Assembly: GCA_964390645.1 (NCBI GenBank)
Contig: CAYMLL010000340.1
Span: forward strand, 1 to 7,413
Source of the DNA: CAYMLL01 sp964390645
GTDB taxonomy: Bacteria > Planctomycetota > UBA8108
Reading direction: 5' to 3'
Length of the DNA: 7,413 nt
The translations under genes and the position numbers were made by a program. Of the stretch, positions 1 through 6,562 are shown piece by piece (positions within the stretch are counted from its first letter, which is position 1; every line of letters starts with the position of its first letter). The notes beneath the pieces were generated by a model. It was not told the DNA's origin. It saw only the letters and a program-made list of their open reading frames with translations, and did no database searches.

Positions 1-133
1 CGATTGCGAGAGTTGAAGGGTGCTCCCGTCGACGGAGAATGTCGCCTCGCGTCGATTCCGGTGAGGAGTCCGCCCTGTCCGAGAGCCGGCACGCTCCCTG
101 AAGTGAGCGGCGACGCGAACCCCGCTGTCGACG

Positions 134-352
134 GTGGGGAGAATCGCGATCGAAGGTCGTGAAGTCATGAACGCGGTGGAGCCGGGCACGGAGGTCTTTC
201 GGGCACCGCACCGCGATTCGGCAGCGGCGTTTCGCACGGTCGTTAGGTGGCCTGCCGGTGATATCGAGGAAGAGCTCTTTCGAGACTCTCTCCGCATGGA
301 ATCCGTCCACCGGCTCTCACGGCGCTGTTCTCCGGGCAGGACCGGTCGATGA
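134..352 (+). CDS. Doubtful small ORF, hypothetical protein
   Basis: This is a 72-codon frame with a GTG at 134. A more likely start is the ATG at 167, which gives 61 residues, has AAGG at 153-156 upstream, and begins MNAVEPGTEV. The product is charged, ends in an Arg/Ser-rich segment, and has no signal peptide, membrane segment or recognisable domain. Its TGA (350-352) falls in the loop of the hairpin at 333-377, which could act as a 3' structure if the gene is real. Codon use does not differ clearly from background, so a chance frame is at least as likely. No function can be proposed. Confidence 0.15.
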   Translation: MGRIAIEGREVMNAVEPGTEVFRAPHRDSAAAFRTVVRWPAGDIEEELFRDSLRMESVHRLSRRCSPGRTGR

Positions 353-377
353 TCGAGCTTCGGTGGCAGCCTGCCCG
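333..377. other. Nested stem-loop
   Basis: The outer arms CGGGCAGG (333-340) and CCTGCCCG (370-377) are perfectly complementary. Inside them ACCG (341-344) can pair with CGGT (361-364), and TCGA (346-349) with TCGA (353-356) around a three-base TGA loop. The folding continues from outer to inner stems with small bulges. There is no T-run on either side, so it is not a classical intrinsic terminator. It could be a 3' end structure for something upstream or a structured RNA, or it could have arisen by chance in GC-rich DNA. Confidence 0.3.
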
Positions 378-753
378 ATGATCGCATCCGAGAATACGAG
401 CTCAGGGGCTTTCGTGGTACGGGCTCGGTGAAGGAGACCACCCGTCGCGAAGAAGGCCCACTCCACGTCCCTTCACCGCCCTCTACCGGATCGAGGAGTG
501 AACGATCCACTCGCGTTCGGTCACACCCCCTTCACGGCCTCGACGGAGCTGGACGTCCCGACTTCACGGCGTCTTCGTGGGTCTTGCCGACCGGAGCCAC
601 GTCGGACGCGTCGTGTACGAGGTCGATCCGCAGAGCGACTGGATCGAGGGCCTTCTCCATGACGCCGTTGATGGCACAGGGACCGATGGGCTCGGGGCTC
701 CGCGAGCGATTTCGGGTCGCATTCGTGCCGTTTCTCGAGTCTTGCGGGGCCGT

Positions 754-759
754 TACAAT
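754..759 (+). promoter_or_regulatory. Putative -10 box (TACAAT) of the TPR gene
   Basis: TACAAT differs from the TATAAT consensus at one base and ends six bases before the ATG at 766. A start site the usual six to seven bases downstream would fall on or next to the A of the ATG, giving a leaderless mRNA. This fits the absence of any Shine-Dalgarno sequence before this ATG. No good -35 hexamer is seen 16-18 bases upstream (TTTCTC at 731-736 is poor). Confidence 0.45.
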
Positions 760-765
760 CGCGGC

Positions 766-3042
766 ATGTCGAGACGCAGGTCCACCCGCAGGAAGAGACG
801 CGCCGTCGGCTCCGCTCCTGAGACCTCCCCGCCACAGCCTGCGCCACGGCGTGGCTCCCCGGCGCGGCGCATACGGTGGATGGCAGGCCTGCTGCTCGCC
901 TTCGCAGTCGGCGCGGGTCTTCTGGTCCTGACGAGAGGGGACTCCGAGCCCGAGCCCCGTCCCGCGCAGGCGGGCAGTCTCCCGGTGATCGTCGAGCCCT
1001 CCCGGGCTCCACTCGACGACCCGGGCACGTTCATCGTCCCGTCGTCTCTTTCCGCGTCGCGGGCCGAGGGCGCCCGGGAGGCGCTGGACTTTCACATCAG
1101 GGCTCTCGAGGCGCGTCGCCAGGGCGACGTTCCCGGATTCATGCACTTGGCGGCCGAGTCGCTGCGGAGATACGGAGAAGCCGGCTGGATTTTTCGCGAG
1201 CTCGGCTCCCTGCAGCACGAGTTCATGGCGCGACGTGTCAGCGCTGGCGATCTGGGAGGAGCGTACAAGGGACTGCGGGCCTGGTTGTCACGCTTTCCGG
1301 ACTCCGTCGACCACCGAGAGCTTCTCGGGCTGGTTTGTTTCAAGAGTCATCGCATGGCAGAGGCGGCAGAGCATCTCGAGATCGTCGCCGAGAAGGAACC
1401 GCGCTCCCTCGTCATGCAACGTCGACTCGCGCAGATCTACTCGACCCTCGGGTTGCGCGAACGGGGGCTTGGCGCCGTCGAGAAGATGCTCGCTCTCCTC
1501 GGCTTTCCCTCGACGCGTATCTGGGAGCGGCCCGACGCGGAGGAGACGTTGCGAATGGCGCTCATGGTCCGCCACCGATTCCTGGACTACGAGAGTCTCG
1601 CAGCCGTTGCCGCCGTTCTGCTTGACCGGGATCCTGACGACACCGACGCTCTGATGGCCTTCGGTGTGTCGAAGCGTCACCTGGGTGAGTACGCGGTTGC
1701 GGTGACCGCGCTCGAGAGTTACCTGGAGAAGGCAGCGCCGGACGCGACCAACCGGGGGCAGGTGCGCCTCGAACTCGGGATCGCGCACCTCAAGCTCCGT
1801 CAGACACGTGCGGCTCTCGAGCAGTTCGCGATCCTTCTCGTGCTCGATCCCTACGACAACAAGGCTTACTTTCAACTCGGCCAGTGTCTCGTGCGCCTCG
1901 GTCGAACGGAGGTCGCCCCTGGGATGTACGCTCTTGCGAATCGTCTCGCGCCTGCCGATCGCGAGTTTCGACGCGAGACCGAATACCGGAAGGTCGGGAA
2001 GCCGGCGCTCGCAACGCGCCATCGTGCGATGGGCTACGCGCTCCGTGGAGAGTACGCGCGAGGAGAGCGGATTCTGCGCTCCGTGGAGCGTCCGGGACCG
2101 GGAGACATGGTCTATCTCGTCGAGTATCTGATCGATCTCGTGAAGGTGCAGCAGGCGCGAGCGGTCATCGAGCGGCTCCAAGCAGTCGTCGGCCGGACGA
2201 GCAGCGATGTCCAGGGGTGGACGGCGGAGGCGCTCATACTCGAGGGAAGGGTAGCCGAGGGGATCCGAATCCTCGAGAGTCTGTGTCGACGCGACGAGCT
2301 CACCGCGATCTGGGGACCCCGGCTGGGCGTTCATCAGCTGGACGGAGCGGGCCGTCCTGACGCAGCGGTTCGCACATTCGAGCGGGTCCTGTCTTTCGGA
2401 CCCGTGCCCTCCGTGCAGATGTTGCTGGGGCGCGCGCTTTTCGAGGCCGGCGGGGCCGATCGAGCACTCCGCGCGATTCGTGTCGTTCCGAAACGAGACG
2501 TCAACTGGGATCAGGGCGATGGCGATCTTCTGAACGCGCGCTGTCTGGTGAAGCTGGGGCGTGACCTTGATGACTCGCGTGCAGCTCTCTTCGAGCGGGA
2601 GTCGCCGCGAGGGCTGGCTCTTCGCCTGGGGCGAGTAGAGTGGCTCGAAGCCGCGCGGCGGGCCGGACGTGACGTCAGCGTCGAGGACATCGCGCGAGAA
2701 CGGTCCGAGGTGGGCCGGCTCTCGTCTCTCGAGGCGCGCTTCCTCGAGCTGCGGACACGGGCTGCTCTGACGACGGGGGCGGAGTCTGCCGCGTTGCTCG
2801 TCGAGGCCGCACGCCGGCGCCTGGAAATCGGTCACCGCGATGCAGCGGTCGGCTGGGCTCGAAGAGCGCTCGCGAGCGACGACAGGAACGAAGCGGCCTG
2901 GCGGCTTCTTCTGGAGACTCTCGACCGACCCGAGGAGCTCTTCTTGCGCGCCGAGGCGACCCGCAGGCTGCGGAATCTCGGCGCTCCGGGGGTTCGCTCC
3001 ATGAACACGGCGCAGATTGTCGGGCAGCTCGCTGGAGAGTGA
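766..3042 (+). CDS. Membrane-anchored TPR-repeat protein
   Basis: The product is 758 residues. The N-terminus (1-37) is strongly basic with many Arg. One hydrophobic segment follows at about 38-56 (MAGLLLAFAVGAGLLVL), then an acidic/Pro-rich linker. This predicts a single-pass anchor with a cytoplasmic N-terminus and the bulk of the chain outside the membrane. From about residue 105 to 720 the chain is helical with TPR-like units, clearest at 332-362 and 363-396 (YFQLGQCLVRLGR, closing with LAP), with weaker units around 183-212, 280-320, 415-440 and 515-545. TPR domains act as protein-interaction scaffolds, and no catalytic motif is visible. The ATG at 766 was chosen because the basic-plus-hydrophobic start follows it at once and a TACAAT box precedes it; the frame is open back to a GTG at 577, but that part has no ribosome site or domain. 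It converges on the CRTAC1-family gene with a 4-bp gap. TPR proteins are often found near CRTAC1 proteins in planctomycetes and acidobacteria (family knowledge), but the partner here is unknown. Confidence 0.88.
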   Translation: MSRRRSTRRKRRAVGSAPETSPPQPAPRRGSPARRIRWMAGLLLAFAVGAGLLVLTRGDSEPEPRPAQAGSLPVIVEPSRAPLDDPGTFIVPSSLSASRAEGAREALDFHIRALEARRQGDVPGFMHLAAESLRRYGEAGWIFRELGSLQHEFMARRVSAGDLGGAYKGLRAWLSRFPDSVDHRELLGLVCFKSHRMAEAAEHLEIVAEKEPRSLVMQRRLAQIYSTLGLRERGLGAVEKMLALLGFPSTRIWERPDAEETLRMALMVRHRFLDYESLAAVAAVLLDRDPDDTDALMAFGVSKRHLGEYAVAVTALESYLEKAAPDATNRGQVRLELGIAHLKLRQTRAALEQFAILLVLDPYDNKAYFQLGQCLVRLGRTEVAPGMYALANRLAPADREFRRETEYRKVGKPALATRHRAMGYALRGEYARGERILRSVERPGPGDMVYLVEYLIDLVKVQQARAVIERLQAVVGRTSSDVQGWTAEALILEGRVAEGIRILESLCRRDELTAIWGPRLGVHQLDGAGRPDAAVRTFERVLSFGPVPSVQMLLGRALFEAGGADRALRAIRVVPKRDVNWDQGDGDLLNARCLVKLGRDLDDSRAALFERESPRGLALRLGRVEWLEAARRAGRDVSVEDIARERSEVGRLSSLEARFLELRTRAALTTGAESAALLVEAARRRLEIGHRDAAVGWARRALASDDRNEAAWRLLLETLDRPEELFLRAEATRRLRNLGAPGVRSMNTAQIVGQLAGE

Positions 3043-3046
3043 AGAC

Positions 3047-4828
3047 CTACTGCGGTCCGCGCTCCGGCGTATGCGGGGTTCCTTCTCCCTCCACGAGGAG
3101 GATGACCTGGTCGACGTTCGGCGGTGGGTATTCCTCCTCCTTCCCCGTCGTCCACCTGACACGAATCTCGTCGGCACGTGTCGCCGCACCCAGACCGAAG
3201 CGCGCCAGGAGCTCGGATTGCGAGGCGTAGCTGGAGCCGCTGCGGACCCGCCAGCGCTGTGTTCGACCGTTCGCTGTCACCGAGACGATCGCGCCGATTC
3301 CGTCGCGGTTGGACGTCGTTCCCCGGAGCCGGACGGCAAGCCAGTGCGTGTGTGGCGTGCCTGCGTTTTCCAGGAGCGTGGCTGCCGTGTCGATTTCCGC
3401 GACAACGACATCCGGATCGCCGTCGCCGTCGAGGTCGCCGAACGCGGCGCCGCGTGAGGACTTCTTCACCGCGAGCCCGGCGCCCGCCTTCGAGGTGGCG
3501 TCGACGAACTTGCCGGTGCCGTCGTTCAAGAACAGCCTGTTCGGCTGGAGGTAGCCGGGGGACGACGGCATGTCATCCGCCTGCGGGACGACATGCCCCT
3601 GAGCCACGAAGACGTCAAGATCGGCGTCGAGGTCGGGGTCGAAAAAAAAGACTCCCCACCCGAGGAACTTGAAGGAGGGCTGAGCGAGCCCGATGGGTGA
3701 GGTGACCTCGGTGAAGAACGCCCCGTCATTACGGTAGAACGTGTTCGTGTCGTCCTCGTAGTTGGTGACCATGAGGTCCTCGGGAGCGCCCGGGCGCAGG
3801 AACGGGGCGTCTGCTCCCATGCCGGCCTGAGCGACCGCGTTGTCGTTGTACGCGACCCCGGTGAGCTCGCCGACTTCCTCGAAGCGCCCGTTTCCGAGAT
3901 TCCTGAACAGGAGATTGGCACGGGTGTCGTTCGCCACGTAGAGATCGGGCCAGTCGTCGGCGTCATGGTCGATGACCGTGACCCCGAGGCCGTAGGAGGG
4001 CTTGACCGCGCGTATTCGAGACGCCTCGCTGACATCCTCGAAGGTGCCGTCACCGCGGTTCCGGTAGAGCGTGCACGGCGCGGGCGGCAGGCCGATCGGT
4101 CCGCAGAGGATCTGCTGTCCCTTGTACTGACAGGTCGGGTCGGTGCCGCGGCGTTTGACGGCGGTGGGGTCGAACACGAGATAGTTGACGACGAAGATAT
4201 CGAGAAGGCCGTCGCGGTCATAATCGACGAACGCGCAGCTCGATCCCCACTCCGGGTCACCCACGCCGGCTCGGGCCGTGACGTCGCTGAAGGTCCCGTC
4301 CCCGTTGTTCTGCCAGAGACGGTCGGGGCCTCGATTGGCGACGAATATGTCCGGGTCGCCGTCATTGTCGTAGTCAGCCACCGCTACGCCGCAGCCCCAG
4401 TCCGACTCGGTCAGTCCGGCATCGTGCGTGACGTCCTCGAACCGAAAACCGCCGACATTGCGCAGGAGTGCATCGGACGGCGGCGTTTTTCCGGTCCCCG
4501 CGCCGTAGGGAGGTGGAAGCCTGGACCCGTTGACGAAGTACAGGTCCTGATCACCGTCACTGGCGTAGTCGATGAACGCGACGCCCGATCCGTTGACCTC
4601 GAGGACCCAGTCCTTCGTCGCGCTGCCGCAGACGTTCGTGAAACGGACACCGCTCTTTGCCGTGGAGTCCTCGAACCGAACATGGACACGGGTGTCGGAC
4701 TCCACCATGGAGGCAGGAGACTCCGAACCGGTTCGACCACAGCCGCAGATCGTCAGCGACGAGAGAAGAGCGCAGACGCTCGCCAGGAGGGACGGTGGGC
4801 TTACACGCAAGAGAACACCGGTGATCAT
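3047..4828 (-). CDS. Exported CRTAC1-family protein (FG-GAP/VCBS repeats plus ASPIC/UnbV domain)
   Basis: The product is 593 residues from the ATG at 4826-4828. A hydrophobic segment (about 13-27) ends in ICGC (27-30), suggesting a signal peptide, possibly lipoprotein-type with Cys28 or Cys30 lipidated, although the lipobox is atypical. The body is a run of FG-GAP/VCBS-like repeats, each with an Asp-rich loop of calcium-binding type: 87-95 (DYASDGDQD), 152-160 (DYDNDGDPD), 202-210, 287-295, 397-405 and 465-473 (DLDGDGDPD). Blocks such as NNGDGTF (174-180) and NDGTGKF (435-441) lie between them, as expected of a beta-propeller. The C-terminal 505-580 is an ASPIC/UnbV domain, marked by RDGIGA (508-513), SGSSYASQS (530-538) and RFGLG (543-547). 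The order matches CRTAC1 family proteins and the length is usual. The role is probably extracellular binding or adhesion; no enzyme activity is evident. The frame is open to a TTG at 4930, but the signal-like sequence starts at the ATG. It is divergent from the SUMF1 gene and convergent with the TPR gene. Confidence 0.9.
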   Translation of the reverse strand: MITGVLLRVSPPSLLASVCALLSSLTICGCGRTGSESPASMVESDTRVHVRFEDSTAKSGVRFTNVCGSATKDWVLEVNGSGVAFIDYASDGDQDLYFVNGSRLPPPYGAGTGKTPPSDALLRNVGGFRFEDVTHDAGLTESDWGCGVAVADYDNDGDPDIFVANRGPDRLWQNNGDGTFSDVTARAGVGDPEWGSSCAFVDYDRDGLLDIFVVNYLVFDPTAVKRRGTDPTCQYKGQQILCGPIGLPPAPCTLYRNRGDGTFEDVSEASRIRAVKPSYGLGVTVIDHDADDWPDLYVANDTRANLLFRNLGNGRFEEVGELTGVAYNDNAVAQAGMGADAPFLRPGAPEDLMVTNYEDDTNTFYRNDGAFFTEVTSPIGLAQPSFKFLGWGVFFFDPDLDADLDVFVAQGHVVPQADDMPSSPGYLQPNRLFLNDGTGKFVDATSKAGAGLAVKKSSRGAAFGDLDGDGDPDVVVAEIDTAATLLENAGTPHTHWLAVRLRGTTSNRDGIGAIVSVTANGRTQRWRVRSGSSYASQSELLARFGLGAATRADEIRVRWTTGKEEEYPPPNVDQVILLVEGEGTPHTPERGPQ

Positions 4829-4946
4829 TCGACGTCGAGGTCCGATCGCGCTCCGTTCACCTTCTCGAGCCGCGCCGGGGATCCGGGCTGGAACAGATAC
4901 CGTTGTGCGGGTGCGACCCTTCGATGGCAAGTCGTACCGACCAGGA

Positions 4947-4952
4947 ATTATA
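4947..4952 (-). promoter_or_regulatory. Putative -10 box (TATAAT) of the CRTAC1-family gene
   Basis: On the minus strand this reads TATAAT, a perfect -10 consensus in otherwise GC-rich DNA, preceded directly by TG. A start site near 4940 would give a leader of about 112 bases before the ATG at 4828. No recognisable -35 lies 16-18 bases upstream. Confidence 0.45.
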
Positions 4953-5161
4953 CAGAGGGGCCCGGGTCCCGATCCGAGGATTCCATGCCTCCGTGGCGGC
5001 GTCGACGGCGGGCGAGTCCACGAGGAACTGCGGGGTGGGAGGCCCCGGGCCGTGCAGCCGCGCGCCCCGGGCCCCGGACCTGCGCGCGAGCTGGCCTGGC
5101 GGCCGCCTCGGCGGGAGGGACGAAAGCGCCGGTTATCGCTTCAAGAAGTCGATTTCGCACC

Positions 5162-5192
5162 CCGGTAGGGACGGCCTCGACATCCTTACCGG
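5162..5192 (+). other. Stem-loop upstream of the SUMF1 lipoprotein gene
   Basis: Arms CCGGTAGGGA (5162-5171) and TCCTTACCGG (5183-5192) pair over ten positions around an 11-base loop. The only non-Watson-Crick pair is G5168 with T5186, which is a G-U wobble in plus-strand RNA but an A-C mismatch in minus-strand RNA. This suggests, weakly, that a plus-strand transcript is the folded molecule. No T-run follows. It lies about 240 bases before the lipoprotein start and could be a leader structure if transcription begins that far upstream. Confidence 0.25.
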
Positions 5193-5417
5193 CCTTCCCT
5201 GTGCGGCCGTCGGCCACGACCTCTGTTGTGGTCCTGCCACCCCAGAACCGATGACCTTGATGGCCGTCTTCGCGCAACACGAGCGTGCCGCTCCCCGAGG
5301 TCACGAGAGTCCGTCGCTGCGTGCGTCGGATGGAGGGCGCGGCGCCTCTCGCGTATGGATGAGCCGGTATTCTGTTCGTCGTCTCCGACTGTTCACGGGT
5401 TCCGATGCTCCGGGCCC

Positions 5418-5423
5418 AGGAGG
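5418..5423 (+). promoter_or_regulatory. Strong Shine-Dalgarno site
   Basis: AGGAGG lies seven bases before the ATG at 5431. It settles the start of the SUMF1 lipoprotein gene, whose frame is otherwise open back to 4903. It contrasts with the TPR and CRTAC1-family genes, which have no clear Shine-Dalgarno. Confidence 0.85.
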
Positions 5424-5430
5424 CCTGGTC

Positions 5431-6513
5431 ATGAACATCCGGACGCCACGCTCGGTCACGACATGCGGCCGATTTCTCGCCCTCACTCTCATGGGCATTC
5501 CACTGGCGAGCTGCGATTCGGATCGTGCGCCGGAGGCCGGCCCGTCATTCCGTCAGTCACCGGCGGTGGACCGGAAGAGACTCGAACCCGTGCACTCCCC
5601 CGCGAGCGAGGAGAAGAGCGGCGTTGCCGTTTCCGCGCCATCGAGTGCCAAGGAGAGCGGCGAGACTGCCAGCTTGATCCCGGGATTCGCGTTCGCGAGG
5701 AAGAACGGCCTGGGCTACTCCGAGTATCTTCATGAGAGCACCGGCATCGTCTTCGTGAAGCTGCCGGGGGGGAAGTTCATGATGGGAGGAACGGAGAAGG
5801 AGGAGCGTGAAGTGCTCGTCTCGGTCCCGCCGGAGCACCGGAACGACGTCAGGGAGCTCCTGGCGGTCGAGCGACCGCGTCACGAAGTGATGCTGAGCTC
5901 GTTCCTCATCGCCAAGCACGAGGTGACGCAGACCCAGTGGAAGCGGGTGATGGGGACGAGCCCCTCACACTTCAAGGGTGACGCTCTGCCGGTCGAGAGC
6001 GTCTCCTGGGACAGCTGCCAGGAGTTCTGCAGGAAGACGGGGTTGTCGCTGCCGACGGAGGCGCAGTGGGAGTTCGCGTGTCGGGCGGGCACGACCACGA
6101 GCTTCGGCTTCGGTGATGCAGCGGAGGACCTCGGAGAGTACGCCTGGTTCTACCTGAACTCCGGCCATGCCGAGCTCCCTGTCGGAACGGAGTGGGACGA
6201 CCGCAAGGTTCTCGGCAAATGGGGCTGTCGTACCCATCCGGTAGGGGCGAGGAGACCGAACGACTTCGGGCTCCACGACATGCACGGGAATGTCTGGGAG
6301 TGGTGCGAGGACATGTACGACGGGCGGTACTACTCGAAGGCCGCGTCGGGCAACGGTGACAGCGCTTGCACATCGGGTTCCCGGGCCCGGGTCACCCGGG
6401 GCGGTGGCTGGAACTCCGATGCCAGGGTCTGTCGCTCGGCCGGTCGGGACGGGAGCCATCCGGACTACCGCGACCGCTACCTGGGGTTGCGTCCCGTGAA
6501 GTCGTTGCCGTGA
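5431..6513 (+). CDS. Lipoprotein with SUMF1 / formylglycine-generating-enzyme-like domain
   Basis: The product is 360 residues. A type II signal peptide ends in the lipobox LASC, with Cys28 as the predicted lipidated residue. Asp29 follows; in E. coli an Asp at this position favours inner-membrane retention, but whether that holds here is unknown. A Ser/Glu/Pro-rich linker (29-95) precedes the SUMF1 domain (about 103-357). Landmarks are GGKFMMGG (113-120), EVTQTQW (164-170), PVESVSWDSCQEFC (187-200), LPTEAQWEFACRAG (207-220), GLHDMHGNVWEWCED (280-294), VTRGGGWNSD (321-330), CRSAGR (334-339) and GLRPVK (352-357). True formylglycine-generating enzymes carry a copper-binding Cys pair just after the GGS/GGW turn; here that stretch reads NSDARVC, so the pair is missing and sulfatase activation is unlikely. 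The domain may serve binding or another enzymatic role. No sulfatase or kinase gene is adjacent. The start is fixed by AGGAGG at 5418-5423. The gene converges on the next one with 46 bp between stops. Confidence 0.92.
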   Translation: MNIRTPRSVTTCGRFLALTLMGIPLASCDSDRAPEAGPSFRQSPAVDRKRLEPVHSPASEEKSGVAVSAPSSAKESGETASLIPGFAFARKNGLGYSEYLHESTGIVFVKLPGGKFMMGGTEKEEREVLVSVPPEHRNDVRELLAVERPRHEVMLSSFLIAKHEVTQTQWKRVMGTSPSHFKGDALPVESVSWDSCQEFCRKTGLSLPTEAQWEFACRAGTTTSFGFGDAAEDLGEYAWFYLNSGHAELPVGTEWDDRKVLGKWGCRTHPVGARRPNDFGLHDMHGNVWEWCEDMYDGRYYSKAASGNGDSACTSGSRARVTRGGGWNSDARVCRSAGRDGSHPDYRDRYLGLRPVKSLP

Positions 6514-6562
6514 TCAGCGGCGGCGAGCGACTTTGCGGGCCGCTCGCCGCCGGGATCGATCA
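6511..6562. terminator. Bidirectional hairpin between convergent stops
   Basis: CGGCGGCGAGCG (6518-6529) and CGCTCGCCGCCG (6541-6552) form a perfect 12-bp stem with an 11-base loop. GATC at 6512-6515 can extend the stem with GATC at 6554-6557, or TGATC (6511-6515) with GATCA (6558-6562); the second pairing includes the plus-strand TGA and the minus-strand TGA. There is no T-run on either side, so it is not a canonical intrinsic terminator. Its place between two convergent genes still suggests 3' end formation or transcript protection for both. Confidence 0.6.

Larger units (their letters stand above)
1..765. other. Gene-poor leading region
   Basis: No reading frame here gives a recognisable protein. 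Frame 1 is open from the window edge to a TGA at 160-162 (53 codons) and could be the tail of an upstream gene, but its third-position GC is only about two thirds and it shows no motif. A small ORF lies at 134-352 and a nested hairpin at 333-377. Between 532 and 720 the minus strand has a weakly coding-like base pattern without a credible start or domain. The last 15 bases hold the putative promoter of the TPR gene. The stretch is probably intergenic or decayed sequence. Confidence 0.5.
4829..5430. other. Divergent intergenic spacer, about 600 bp
   Basis: The spacer lies between the starts of the CRTAC1-family gene (-) and the SUMF1 lipoprotein gene (+). It holds a TATAAT box for the minus gene (4947-4952), a very GC-rich patch near 5040-5125 with GCCCCGGGC repeated at 5042-5050 and 5064-5072, a stem-loop at 5162-5192, and the Shine-Dalgarno at 5418-5423. 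Frames crossing it on both strands give Arg/Pro/Ala-rich translations with no signal peptide or motif. I see no gene here. No convincing promoter for the plus gene stands out; TATTCT at 5368-5373 lacks a -35 partner. Confidence 0.5.

Noticed and set aside
577..765. N-terminal extension of the TPR gene from a GTG
   Set aside because: There is no Shine-Dalgarno, third-position GC is lower (about 62% by hand count), the TACAAT box falls inside it, and the basic-plus-membrane start begins at 766.
1288..3189. A 633-codon minus-strand frame across the TPR gene
   Set aside because: It is antisense to a gene with clear TPR units and an N-terminal anchor, its translation has no domain, and it starts inside the CRTAC1-family gene. 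Long antisense frames are common in high-GC DNA.
5042..5072. GCCCCGGGC repeated twice as a possible operator
   Set aside because: It is a 9-bp match in a patch made almost wholly of G and C, where such repeats are expected by chance.
3965..5254. A 429-codon plus-strand frame
   Set aside because: It is the shadow of the CRTAC1-family gene; its repetitive Val/Asp/Arg pattern mirrors the Asp-rich repeats on the other strand. It has no ribosome site or domain.
4948..5304. A 118-codon minus-strand frame in the divergent spacer
   Set aside because: The translation is Arg/Ala/Pro-rich in its second half, with no motif, no ribosome site and no better codon pattern than the opposite strand.
4903..5430. 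N-terminal extension of the SUMF1 lipoprotein gene in the same frame
   Set aside because: AGGAGG at 5418-5423, the ATG at 5431 and an immediate lipoprotein signal peptide fix the start. The extension is Arg/Pro/Gly-rich without a motif.
5431..6513. A sulfatase-activating enzyme working with a local sulfatase
   Set aside because: The catalytic Cys pair is not seen and no sulfatase is encoded in the window.
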